Assembly (NCBI GenBank): GCA_946616365.1
Contig: CAMOIX010000001.1
Span: 62,001 to 126,000 of the forward strand
DNA length: 64,000 nucleotides
Direction: 5' to 3'
DNA from: AC2028 sp002373595
Lineage (GTDB): Bacteria; Bacillota; Clostridia; Lachnospirales; Lachnospiraceae
The notes under the pieces were generated by a model. That model was not told where the DNA came from. It saw nothing but the letters and a program-made list of their open reading frames with translations, and ran no database searches. Position numbers and translations under genes: made by a program. How positions within the stretch are numbered: the first letter of the stretch is position 1; the number at the start of each line of letters is the position of its first letter. This document shows, one piece after another, positions 18,026 through 25,763 of the stretch.

Positions 18026-19087
18026 GTGAAGGTTATTTCCACTTTGGAATTGACACCCGGATTGGAGCTCGGAGAGCATGTTGAATACCAGGACAAGATC
18101 CTCTATTCCGCCGGCACGATCCTCGATCAGAAGAGTATAGACAGGCTTAAAAGATACGGTATAATGTGCGTTTCCATCATGGAGGCCGTCGACAAGGCGA
18201 CCACTCATTATGAGCGCATTCAGTATAATGAGAATTTCAAAAAGTTCGTCGATAAGTACAATGTCTGCTTAAACAAGTACAAAGGCGTGATGCTCAGCTA
18301 TATAGGCATGAAGCCTACTGTTTCCATCGAACCCTCAACACTTCTGGCGATATACGAAGAATGCTATCAGATGGTCTCCACCGGAGGCCAGCTCCTTGAT
18401 TATATCTACAACATGATGCCCAATGAGGACGAGCTTACTTATTCGCAGTCCTTCTCATCGGCGCTTCTGTGCGGTGCATTCGCCAACTGGCTCTGCCTCA
18501 ATGAGGAAGACACGAGGATATTCATACTCTGCGGATTCTATTATGACATCGGTAAGTGGATGCTTCCTTCCGAGATACTCTGGAAGCCCGGTAAACTCAC
18601 CGATGAAGAGCTCGCTATGGTTAAGCGCCACCCAATCATGGGATACAAATTCGCTCAGAACGATACCAATTTAAATGAGCATGTGCGCAATTCGATAATC
18701 ATGCATCATGAGAGAATGGACGGAAGCGGATATCCCTTCCACATCGCGGGAGAAAAGATTGACAGATTCGCCAGATACATGGGCATTGTCGACACCTATA
18801 TCGCGATGGCATCGCCGAGATCCTTCAGACCCGCATTTACTCCTCTGCAGATACTCGGTAACTTCGAGAAAAACCTTGATAAATTCGATATATCGATACT
18901 CATGCTCCTGATGGACAGGATCGCGGATGCGCAGGTGGGAAGCAATGTAGAGCTCTCCGACGGAACGGTATGGGAAGTTGCTCTTATTCACAAGACTCCG
19001 TACTCCAGACCGCTCCTCAAGAACGATCAGCAGCAGACCTTAAACCTCGCGGACCATCCCGAACTTGATATCGTTAAATATGTTTAA
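18026..19087 (+). CDS. HD-GYP-like protein with altered metal-site residues
   Basis: HD-GYP enzymes hydrolyse cyclic di-GMP. The 353-residue protein has an unassigned N-terminal region (1–130) and an HD-GYP-type domain (about 135–320). The GYP side is intact: HHERMDGSGYP at 227–237 and RHPIMGYKF at 201–209, with KPGKLTDEE at 188–196. But the diagnostic HD pair reads Tyr173-Asp174 (YYDIGK instead of HDIGK), and the usual first His, expected near residue 141, is Gln/Ser. Catalysis is therefore doubtful and it may be a binding or scaffold protein. The start is GTG behind GGAGGT. The next gene begins directly after the stop codon. Confidence 0.85.
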   Translation: MKVISTLELTPGLELGEHVEYQDKILYSAGTILDQKSIDRLKRYGIMCVSIMEAVDKATTHYERIQYNENFKKFVDKYNVCLNKYKGVMLSYIGMKPTVSIEPSTLLAIYEECYQMVSTGGQLLDYIYNMMPNEDELTYSQSFSSALLCGAFANWLCLNEEDTRIFILCGFYYDIGKWMLPSEILWKPGKLTDEELAMVKRHPIMGYKFAQNDTNLNEHVRNSIIMHHERMDGSGYPFHIAGEKIDRFARYMGIVDTYIAMASPRSFRPAFTPLQILGNFEKNLDKFDISILMLLMDRIADAQVGSNVELSDGTVWEVALIHKTPYSRPLLKNDQQQTLNLADHPELDIVKYV

Positions 19088-19447
19088 ATGAATCTCAATT
19101 TTTTGTTTAGAAAGAAAAAGCCCAAGACCGTCTTTGAATATCTGCCGGAGATTTATATTTCGGAATCTCTTGAAGACCGCAATATGTGGACGATGAAACA
19201 GCAGATAAAGGATGCGCGGAAGGGGCTTTTTGTATTGCTCATTTCCGAAAATGAAAACGATTCGATAGATATCATTCACACCGAGAATATCAAGATGTTT
19301 TCAGACAAGGTCAAAAAGAGGATCGTTGTCGGTATAGCGTCTTCCGAGACCGAAGCCATCGAACTGATAAAGGAGATCTCCGAGGACTGCTTCAAAGCAA
19401 AAGGTGATTATGACTTAAGGAGCTATCTATGTGGGCTGTTGTCCTGA
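19088..19447 (+). CDS. Small protein of unknown function
   Basis: No family recognised. The 119-residue product starts with a basic LFRKKKPK segment, then predicted alternating alpha/beta structure (GLFVLLISENEN, KKRIVVGIASSETEAIELIKEI). No signal peptide or membrane helix is evident. The ATG follows the HD-GYP stop with no gap (TAAATG), and its end overlaps the DUF2953 gene by 19 bases, so it is embedded in an operon. Confidence 0.65.
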   Translation: MNLNFLFRKKKPKTVFEYLPEIYISESLEDRNMWTMKQQIKDARKGLFVLLISENENDSIDIIHTENIKMFSDKVKKRIVVGIASSETEAIELIKEISEDCFKAKGDYDLRSYLCGLLS

Positions 19448-20433
19448 CCGTGCTTAAGATAATAGGACTCATCCTTCTATGGACGATCATCGCAGTGATC
19501 GCTCTGGTTCTTATATTCCTTTTGGCTCCCGTTAAATATACCTTCACCGGGCAGATCGCGCCGGATAATGAGGAGGAAGAGATCCCTTTAAAAGACCGCA
19601 TAACCGCAGTGGCTAAGATCACGTATCTGTTTCATATCGTGAGAGCGGATTTTACGTACCCTGAGCCGGGAGGATTCAAGGCAAAAGTCCTTTTCTTTAC
19701 CGTTTTCCCTAAGAAAAAGAAAGATAAGAAGGAGAAAATGGTAAAGGAAAGCCGCGAAAAGAATGCATCGGAAAGCCCGGAGCAGGAAGAGGAAAAAGTA
19801 TCAAAAACCGAAGCCGAAGAAGAGCCCGGATCCCAAGAAAAATCAACCGGAAAAATTGAAGAAAAAGCCGATGCTTCCGAAAAGACTGAAGATGCTGAAA
19901 ACGGCATAAATACTGAATCTTCTGAAGGTAAGGAAGGCTTTTCTTTTGACGGAATGTCAAAAAAAATCACCTACAAAATAAGGTCGATTTATGATAAAAT
20001 AAGAACGGTGCTGAGGGATGTAAATTTCTACAAAGCACTCCTCACAAATGAGGACACCGGACTGCTTGTAAAGAACGCAAAAAGGCGGATTTTAGCCCTT
20101 TTAAAGGCGGTACTTCCAAGGCGGATACATGCGGATCTAACCTATGGACTTAAGAGTCCCGACCTTACGGGATATGCATTTGCGGTATATTCGCTCTTTG
20201 CGGGAAGATTTGATAAGACTTCGGTCGTTGATCCTGATTTTGACAGAGAAGTTCTTGAGGGGCAGTTGCAGGCCAAAGGGCATTTTAATCTATGGACTCT
20301 CGGTTGGCACGCGGCTCTTCTGTACTTCGACAAGAGGCTTAAGCTCACAAGGCAGAGGATAGATAATCACAAAGAATCCCGGAGAAAGTACAAAGAAAAG
20401 CTTTCGAAAGAACGGGAAGAGATACTTGAATAA
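19429..20433 (+). CDS. DUF2953 protein (YtfI-like)
   Basis: 334 residues. An N-terminal membrane helix (about 8–32, with LAPVKYTFTG directly after) is followed by a long acidic/lysine low-complexity region (about 100–170, Glu/Lys/Ser-rich) and a C-terminal region typical of DUF2953 proteins (LTYGLKSPDLTGYAFAVYSL, landmark only; then VDPDFDREVLEGQLQAKGHF). B. subtilis YtfI is of this type and sits next to YtfJ exactly as here. The biochemical function is unknown; the pairing suggests a role connected with sporulation or the envelope. Confidence 0.85.
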   Translation: MWAVVLTVLKIIGLILLWTIIAVIALVLIFLLAPVKYTFTGQIAPDNEEEEIPLKDRITAVAKITYLFHIVRADFTYPEPGGFKAKVLFFTVFPKKKKDKKEKMVKESREKNASESPEQEEEKVSKTEAEEEPGSQEKSTGKIEEKADASEKTEDAENGINTESSEGKEGFSFDGMSKKITYKIRSIYDKIRTVLRDVNFYKALLTNEDTGLLVKNAKRRILALLKAVLPRRIHADLTYGLKSPDLTGYAFAVYSLFAGRFDKTSVVDPDFDREVLEGQLQAKGHFNLWTLGWHAALLYFDKRLKLTRQRIDNHKESRRKYKEKLSKEREEILE

Positions 20434-20452
20434 GCATTTTTTGGAGAATGAT

Positions 20453-20854
20453 ATGGCTGAAAACGGAAATGTAATAGAGAATCTTTTGAAGGGACTGGAC
20501 ACTTCGGTATCCGCCAAGACGGTCGTCGGACAGCCTATGACGGTTGACGGCGTTACCATCATCCCCCTTGTAGACGTTTCATTCGGAATGGCTGCCGGAA
20601 GCGGTAACGAGAACGGCAAGTCCACCAAGAACAAGGGAATGGGTGGCCTGGGAGGAAAGGTAAGTCCCAATGCCATATTGGTGATCAAGGACGGAAACGC
20701 CCGTATCCTTAGCATCAAGAATCAGGACTCCATTACCAAGATACTTGATATGATCCCCGAAGTCGTTAATCGCATTTCCAAAGCGAAGAACGGCGGACCG
20801 GAAGACGATGAGATCAGGGATGCGGCATTCCCCGATGAGGAGAAAGATAAGTGA
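20453..20854 (+). CDS. ytfJ: YtfJ/GerW family protein
   Basis: The 133-residue protein has the GerW_C core: ENLLKGLDTSVSAKTVVGQP, DGVTIIPLVDVSFGMAAGSG and a Gly-rich GMGGLGGKVSPNAILVI segment. In Bacillus it is a spore protein linked to germination; here that role is inferred from family only. The ATG at 20453 with GGAGA 8 bases upstream is preferred over a TTG at 20426 that would overlap the previous gene. It partners the DUF2953 gene, and its stop overlaps the next start (GTGA). Confidence 0.9.
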   Translation: MAENGNVIENLLKGLDTSVSAKTVVGQPMTVDGVTIIPLVDVSFGMAAGSGNENGKSTKNKGMGGLGGKVSPNAILVIKDGNARILSIKNQDSITKILDMIPEVVNRISKAKNGGPEDDEIRDAAFPDEEKDK

Positions 20855-21399
20855 TAAGTTGGAATGACCTTGCAAAGGCAGAGGATGATGATGATCTTCA
20901 CCAGATCAAGGTCTTTTTATTTCAGGAAAATATGAGACTGGAGACGGAGAGACGCCGTATGGCCGAGGAGCGTGAAGAGCTTAAGGCTATGCAGGAGAAG
21001 TTCGTCAAAGACCGTATCCAGCTGCAGGAAGAACTTAAGGCTCTCAACCAGAAGACTGTTTCCGAGAGACAGAGACTTAAGGAAGATAATCTGTTCTTTG
21101 AAAAGAAGATGGCTATACTGCAGGACGGTTTCCGTGCGCTTGAAGAAGACCGCCAGAAGTTTGAGCGCGAGCGCAGGCAGTTTGAGACTTACAAGGCTTT
21201 CACAGAGCCTCTTATACATTCAGGCGATTATGATGAGATCGCGAATATGCTTTTTGCAAGTGTTTCCAACCAGGTCGGCCTCAGAAAGCGTTACAAAGAT
21301 CTCGTTAAAATATTCCATCCCGACAACCTGTTTGGTGACGAAGAGCTCGTACGTGCTATAAATCGCGAGTTCCAGCGCCGTAAGGAAGGGCTGGCATAA
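20851..21399 (+). CDS. Coiled-coil protein with a C-terminal J-domain-like HPD segment
   Basis: 182 residues. About residues 25–115 form a continuous, highly charged coiled coil rich in Glu, Arg, Lys and Leu. The C-terminal 40 residues (LRKRYKDLVKIFHPDNLFG, then DEELVRAINREFQ) look like helix II, the HPD loop and helix III of a J-domain, at about residues 143–175. Helix I is not evident, so this is a partial J-like module, not a DnaJ. A link to an Hsp70 is possible but unproven. It starts with GTG overlapping ytfJ and precedes the permease gene by 22 bp. Confidence 0.75.
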   Translation: MISWNDLAKAEDDDDLHQIKVFLFQENMRLETERRRMAEEREELKAMQEKFVKDRIQLQEELKALNQKTVSERQRLKEDNLFFEKKMAILQDGFRALEEDRQKFERERRQFETYKAFTEPLIHSGDYDEIANMLFASVSNQVGLRKRYKDLVKIFHPDNLFGDEELVRAINREFQRRKEGLA

Positions 21400-21421
21400 G
21401 TTTCCAGGAGGAGAAATAAAA

Positions 21422-22732
21422 ATGAAACTGACCTACGGTGTACAAGACAAACCCAAATTTCCGCAGACGCTGGTATTTGCACTCCAGCAGCTTCTCGCGA
21501 TACTCGCAGCGACGATAGCGGTACCTGCGATAGTCGGAAATGACATGTCCGCATCAGCTGCTCTTTTCGGAGCCGGCATCGGAACTATCGTCTACCTTCT
21601 TTTCACTAAATTCAAGAGTCCCGTTTTCCTTGGATCATCATTTGCATTCATCGGATCAATGTTCGCAGCATTCGGCGGAGCAGTATCAATGGCAGCCGGA
21701 TATGCCGGAATAATCCTCGGTGCAGCATTCGCAGGACTCGTTTATGTAGTACTTGCCATAGTAGTTAAGGCAGTAGGAGTTAACTGGATCGCAAATATCA
21801 TGCCTCCCGTTGTGATCGGACCCACCGTTGCCATCATCGGACTTTCACTTGCCGGCAATGCAGTAGGCGATGTACTCGGAAGCAGCAAGACTGCATCCAC
21901 TTATGTATGCATAGTCTGCGGACTTGTTACATTATTCTTCACGATGATCAGCTCCGTATACGGCAAGAAGATGCTGAAGATGATCCCCTTCATCGTAGGT
22001 ATCTGTGCAGGATATCTCACCGCTGAGATCTTTACCATCATCGGAAATGTTACGGGTAACGATGCTCTCAAGGTTATCGATTTTTCCGCATTCGACAATA
22101 TGAAGTGGATACCTGATTTCACTTTCATCACCGCTTTCAAGGGCTTCGGAGATCTCACTCCAGCATATATCGGAACTGTTGCAGTTGCATATATTCCTGT
22201 AGCATTCGTTGTATTCGCTGAGCATATCGCAGATCACAAGAACCTTTCATCGATCATCGAGTCCGATCTTCTCAAGGATCCCGGACTTGACAGAACTCTT
22301 CTTGGAGACGGTGTCGGATCCATGGTAGGCGCATTCTTCGGAGGCTGCCCCAATACGACTTACGGTGAGTCTGTAGGTTGCGTAGCTATCTCCGGAAATG
22401 CTTCCGTAGTAACTATCCTTACCACCGCGATCATTGCTATCGTTGCTTCATTCTTTGCACCTTTCGTAACGCTTCTTGCTACGATCCCCAGTTGCGTAAT
22501 GGGTGGTGTGTGCGTAGCTCTTTACGGATTCATCGCAGTATCCGGTCTTAAGATGATCCAGAAGGTTGACCTTGATGACAACAAGAATCTGTTCACCGTA
22601 TCTGTGATCCTTATCGCAGGTATCGGCGGATTCGTTGTTAAGTTTGGTGCAGTCGAGATCACTGAGGTTGCATGTGCACTCATCCTCGGCATCATCACCA
22701 ATAAGGTTCTCTCGATCAAGACTAAGAACTAA
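21422..22732 (+). CDS. uraA: Uracil permease (NCS2 family)
   Basis: A 436-residue integral membrane nucleobase:proton symporter. It has about 14 hydrophobic segments and NCS2 features: QQLLAILAATIAVPAIVG at the first helix, FLGSSFAFIGSM, the conserved Glu in FVVFAEHIADHKNLS, and GGCPNTTYGESVGCVAISGN. The last two are diagnostic of the UraA/PyrP branch rather than xanthine/urate permeases. GGAGG lies 8 bases before the ATG. No PyrR attenuator is visible in the 22-bp leader. A strong terminator follows. Confidence 0.93.
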   Translation: MKLTYGVQDKPKFPQTLVFALQQLLAILAATIAVPAIVGNDMSASAALFGAGIGTIVYLLFTKFKSPVFLGSSFAFIGSMFAAFGGAVSMAAGYAGIILGAAFAGLVYVVLAIVVKAVGVNWIANIMPPVVIGPTVAIIGLSLAGNAVGDVLGSSKTASTYVCIVCGLVTLFFTMISSVYGKKMLKMIPFIVGICAGYLTAEIFTIIGNVTGNDALKVIDFSAFDNMKWIPDFTFITAFKGFGDLTPAYIGTVAVAYIPVAFVVFAEHIADHKNLSSIIESDLLKDPGLDRTLLGDGVGSMVGAFFGGCPNTTYGESVGCVAISGNASVVTILTTAIIAIVASFFAPFVTLLATIPSCVMGGVCVALYGFIAVSGLKMIQKVDLDDNKNLFTVSVILIAGIGGFVVKFGAVEITEVACALILGIITNKVLSIKTKN

Positions 22733-22745
22733 GACGTATAATCTT

Positions 22746-22799
22746 AAAGCCCTGTGATTTTCTCCACATAATGTGGAGTAAACCACAGGGCTTTTTTTA
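22746..22799 (+). terminator. Intrinsic terminator after uraA
   Basis: The outer stem AAAGCCCTGTG/CACAGGGCTTT encloses an inner stem CTCCACAT/ATGTGGAG, followed by a T run. The two stacked perfect stems make a long, very stable terminator 14 bp after the stop. Confidence 0.95.
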
Positions 22800-22805
22800 T
22801 TTTTG

Positions 22806-22990
22806 GGGCTTTGTCTGATATATGTGTTTTTTAGTCTGGGTGCTCCGCTACTAAACTCACTTGTATGGCTAGAGGCAAAAACGCCCTCGCTTAACTCATG
22901 TACAACGGCGCTCGGGACCGTTTTCCGCCATACTTCGTTCGTTAAGTGCTGCGCAACAGACATAAAAAACACATATACCCGCCAAAGCCC
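22806..22990 (+). repeat. Dispersed hairpin element, family 2 (complete copy)
   Basis: A 185-bp imperfect palindrome. The end arms 22806–22838 and 22957–22990 pair over about 33 bp (GGGCTTTG, then TATATGTGTTTTTTA and GTCTG). Inner arms around 22840–22868 and 22926–22956 pair imperfectly to the shared TGTATGGC/GCCATAC. The tip contains CAAAAACGCCCTCG, shared with the fragment at 10571–10645. It sits directly between the uraA terminator and family 1 copy B; together with copy B it accounts for most of the 583-bp gap between uraA and rpmB. Confidence 0.75.
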
Positions 22991-23018
22991 TACATTAATG
23001 TTAAACTTTATGCATTAA

Positions 23019-23244
23019 GCCGGGGGACGGATATGTACTGTCTGCCGACTTCAAACGCAGGGCAACACATTTTCTTAGCGTTTCTAAGGAGTAGGCAGCT
23101 CGAGCCAGGATGGCGAGAGCAGTGGGCGACCGAGCCACGATGGCGAGTAAGCCCCGGTGCCGGAACTCTTAAAGAGTCATCGCTGAAACGCTTAGAAAAT
23201 CGTTGCCGGAGTGGTCGGCAGACAGTATATATCCGGCCCCGGCG
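23019..23244 (+). repeat. Dispersed hairpin element, family 1, copy B (best-preserved copy)
   Basis: The outer arms 23019–23049 and 23214–23244 are inverted repeats, with 20 of 21 bases matching over 23029–23049 versus 23214–23234. The inner arms carry ACACATTTTCTTAGCGTTT (23065–23083) and AAACGCTTAGAAAATCGTT (23186–23204). The tip has hairpin 1 at 23098–23120 (GCTC/GAGC, GA/GA, GCC/GGC, loop AGGAT) and hairpin 2 at 23124–23154 (GGGC/GCCC, C–G, GA/GA, GCC/GGC, loop ACGAT). It is close in sequence to copy A read on the minus strand. Confidence 0.88.
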
Positions 23245-23258
23245 TAAACATTGAACAT

Positions 23259-23287
23259 AAAAAGAGACGATACATTGTATCGTCTCC
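23259..23287 (-). terminator. Intrinsic terminator of rpmB
   Basis: On the minus strand an 8-bp perfect stem GAGACGAT/ATCGTCTC with a 7-base loop is followed by a T run (AAAAA on the plus strand), 29 bp after the rpmB stop. Confidence 0.93.
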
Positions 23288-23315
23288 GGATCAGCAATAT
23301 AAGGGAAGCGGGAGA

Positions 23316-23498
23316 TTATCTCTCTACTGCGCCGCTTCTAAGGCATCTGGTGCAAACATGCATACGCTTGGTCTGACCGTTAACCTTGCAGTTTACAGCA
23401 CGAACGTTTGAATTCCAGATATGATTGCTTCTTCTATGAGAATGGCTTACATTGTTTCCGAAATGTACGCCCTTTCCGCAGATATCACACTTTGCCAT
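23316..23498 (-). CDS. rpmB: Ribosomal protein L28 (bL28)
   Basis: A 60-residue bL28, a component of the 50S subunit. It has the zinc-binding form with two CxxC pairs, CDICGKG at the N-terminus and HVCTRCLRSG at the C-terminus, and the family block GNNVSHSHRRSNHIWNSNV (landmark). GGAGG precedes the ATG. It is divergent from the Asp23–fakA–recG operon, the classic Firmicutes arrangement. Confidence 0.98.
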   Translation of the reverse strand: MAKCDICGKGVHFGNNVSHSHRRSNHIWNSNVRAVNCKVNGQTKRMHVCTRCLRSGAVER

Positions 23499-23555
23499 GA
23501 CTAAAACCTCCGTAAATCTTTATCTAAAATATTCATATCCAAATGCAACATTCGT

Positions 23556-23584
23556 ATTTTACCAAAGATGTCCCCAATATGCAA
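23556..23584 (-). promoter_or_regulatory. rpmB promoter
   Basis: On the minus strand, −35 TTGCAT (23584–23579), a 17-bp spacer and −10 TAAAAT (23561–23556), about 58 bp before the start codon. Confidence 0.75.
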
Positions 23585-23667
23585 GCAAAAAAAATAATAG
23601 TTTAATTATTCCCTTAAAAATGGTAAAATTACTTATGTGTGAACTGTAGGAAATGTAAGGAGGCAGT

Positions 23668-24033
23668 ATGAAAAAATCATCTGTGGATACACATCTCGGC
23701 AGTATAGTTGTTGATAATGATGTCATCGCCCAGTATGCAGGAAGCGTAGCTGTTGAATGCTTCGGAATAGTTGGTATGGCAAGTATCAGCGTAAAGGACG
23801 GACTTGTTAAGCTCCTGAAGAAAGAGAACCTCGCGAGAGGCATCAATGTGACGGTTGACGGACATAAGCTCGTCATCAATTTCCATGTCATTGTTGCTTA
23901 CGGAGTCAGCATCAAGACCGTTGCCGATAATCTCATAGAGAGCGTCAAGTATCGCGTGGAAGAGTTTACCGGACTCGAGATAGAGAAGATCAATGTCTAT
24001 GTCGAGGATGTAAGAGTTATCGACGCTGATTAA
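23668..24033 (+). CDS. Asp23/Gls24 family envelope stress protein (YloU-like)
   Basis: The 121-residue protein carries the Asp23 fold pattern: GSIVVDNDVIAQYAGSVAVE, CFGIVGMASISVKDG, and a C-terminal block VKYRVEEFTGLEIEKINVYVEDV (landmarks only). Members are associated with envelope stress or fatty-acid metabolism. In Bacillus yloU precedes yloV (fakA) as here. AAGGAGG is placed 6–7 bases before the ATG, and a weak promoter with TAAAAT at 23624–23629 lies upstream. It is followed 8 bp later by fakA. Confidence 0.92.
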   Translation: MKKSSVDTHLGSIVVDNDVIAQYAGSVAVECFGIVGMASISVKDGLVKLLKKENLARGINVTVDGHKLVINFHVIVAYGVSIKTVADNLIESVKYRVEEFTGLEIEKINVYVEDVRVIDAD

Positions 24034-24047
24034 GGAGGATTTTGGAA

Positions 24048-25727
24048 GTGGCAGTACAGACCATTGATTCACAGCTTCTGGCAAAGATGTTCCTTGCCGG
24101 AGCAAACACCCTTGATAAGAATAAAGAAAGTATCAACGAACTAAATGTCTTCCCCGTTCCGGACGGTGATACCGGAACCAATATGACGATGACCATCATG
24201 TCAGCAGCCAAGGAAGTATCGGCTCTGGGTGACAACCCCGACATGAAGACCCTCTGCAAAGCGATATCGGGCGGATCCCTTCGCGGAGCAAGAGGAAACT
24301 CAGGAGTCATTCTTTCACAGCTTCTTCGCGGACTGACCAAGAGAGTACGCGATGAGGAGTCCATCAATATCGAGATGCTCACCGAAGCCTGTGCCAAGGC
24401 TACAGAGACAGCATATAAGGCAGTAATGAAGCCTACCGAGGGTACCATCCTTACAGTAGCAAGAGGTATCAGCGACAAGGCAGAGGAACTCAAAGAGAAC
24501 GGATGCGATGATCTCGAGACCTTCCTCGACGAACTCCTTGCTCACGGCAAGGTAGTACTCGACGGAACTCCCGACCTCCTTCCCGTACTCAAGCAGGCAG
24601 GCGTTGTAGACTCCGGCGGAGCAGGCCTTATCTGTGCACTTGAGGGAGCCATCAACCTCTTCAAGGGCAAGGAAGTGGACATTACCATCTCCAGCGAGCC
24701 CATCGCCAAGGTTGATGATTCCAGACCTGTTAAAGCAGAAGAAAAGACAGTTAATGTTTACTGCGTAAACTTCGATACACATCTTCACAGAGAACTCAAC
24801 TTTAAGACCGAGATGGATGTTAAGGGATATCTCCAGTCGGTCGGCGAGCTTGTTAACTACTCTGTTGAAGGAGATCTTGTTAAGATCCATATGCATACCG
24901 ATGATCCCGGACTTGTCATCCAGAAAGCACTCAAGTATGGCGTACTTTCCAATGTAAAGGTTGCCAACAGAAATCTTGAGAAGTGCAATGAAGGATCGGA
25001 GGAAGGCGGAGCATCCGCATTTTCGGAGAAGCATTCTGCTCCCGCACCCAAGAATAACGAGCCTCCCAAGCCTTACGGATTTATCGCCGTATCTGCAGGA
25101 GAGGGACTCAGCGAGATCTTCAAGAGCCTCGGCGTAGACGTAGTCATCGAAGGCGGACAGACCATGAACCCTTCGACCGCAGATGTGCTCGATGCAGTTG
25201 AGAAGGTTAATGCGGAGACAGTGTTCGTACTTCCCAACAATAAGAATATCGTAATGGCTGCAAAGCAGGCTGCTGATCTTGCATCCGACAAGAATGTACT
25301 CGTGATCCCCACCAAGACCATCCCTCAGGGAATCACCGCCATCATCAATTTCGCCGAGAATATGTCTCCCGACGAGAATGAGCAGATGATGATGACCGAG
25401 ATCCTGAACGTTAAGACCGGTGAGATCACTTATGCCGTAAGAGATACGACGATCGACGATAAGGAGATCAAGAAGGGCGATTATATGGGTATCGGAGACG
25501 GCAAGATCCTCTCCGTAGGAACTGATATCACCCAGACCCTTCTCGAGATGACCGGAGCTATGGTTGACGATTCATCCGAGATCATCAGCATCTACTACGG
25601 CAGCGATGTGAATGAGGCTGATGCGGAAGTTATACGCGAGAAGATCGCAACCACGTTCGGCTCATGTGATGTAGAGCTCCAGAGCGGCGGACAGCCCATT
25701 TACTATTACATCATCTCCGTGGAGTAA
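24048..25727 (+). CDS. fakA: Fatty acid kinase ATP-binding subunit FakA (DAK2 domain)
   Basis: FakA phosphorylates FakB-bound fatty acids to acyl-phosphates for phospholipid synthesis. The 559-residue protein has an N-terminal DhaL/DAK2 nucleotide-binding domain (about 1–200) with the Mg-ATP motif NVFPVPDGDTGTNM and GGSLRGARGNSGVILSQ (landmark), a middle domain, and a C-terminal DegV-like domain (about 330–559; YGFIAVSAGEGLSEIF, PSTADVLDAVE, LPNNKNIVMAAKQAA). GTG at 24048 lies 9 bases after GGAGG; a TTG at 24042 is an alternative. A DegV-type lipid-binding partner is two genes downstream at 27889. Confidence 0.93.
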   Translation: MAVQTIDSQLLAKMFLAGANTLDKNKESINELNVFPVPDGDTGTNMTMTIMSAAKEVSALGDNPDMKTLCKAISGGSLRGARGNSGVILSQLLRGLTKRVRDEESINIEMLTEACAKATETAYKAVMKPTEGTILTVARGISDKAEELKENGCDDLETFLDELLAHGKVVLDGTPDLLPVLKQAGVVDSGGAGLICALEGAINLFKGKEVDITISSEPIAKVDDSRPVKAEEKTVNVYCVNFDTHLHRELNFKTEMDVKGYLQSVGELVNYSVEGDLVKIHMHTDDPGLVIQKALKYGVLSNVKVANRNLEKCNEGSEEGGASAFSEKHSAPAPKNNEPPKPYGFIAVSAGEGLSEIFKSLGVDVVIEGGQTMNPSTADVLDAVEKVNAETVFVLPNNKNIVMAAKQAADLASDKNVLVIPTKTIPQGITAIINFAENMSPDENEQMMMTEILNVKTGEITYAVRDTTIDDKEIKKGDYMGIGDGKILSVGTDITQTLLEMTGAMVDDSSEIISIYYGSDVNEADAEVIREKIATTFGSCDVELQSGGQPIYYYIISVE

Positions 25728-25763
25728 GCACTACATATAGAATCTATATCGTTCATACGTGGT

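Noticed and set aside
20851..21399. DnaJ
   Set aside because: There is only a partial J-like tail; no helix I, Gly/Phe region or zinc-finger domain, and the bulk is coiled coil.
22803..23411. Several short plus-strand frames between uraA and rpmB
   Set aside because: They lie inside the two hairpin repeats or antisense to rpmB and show no coding features.
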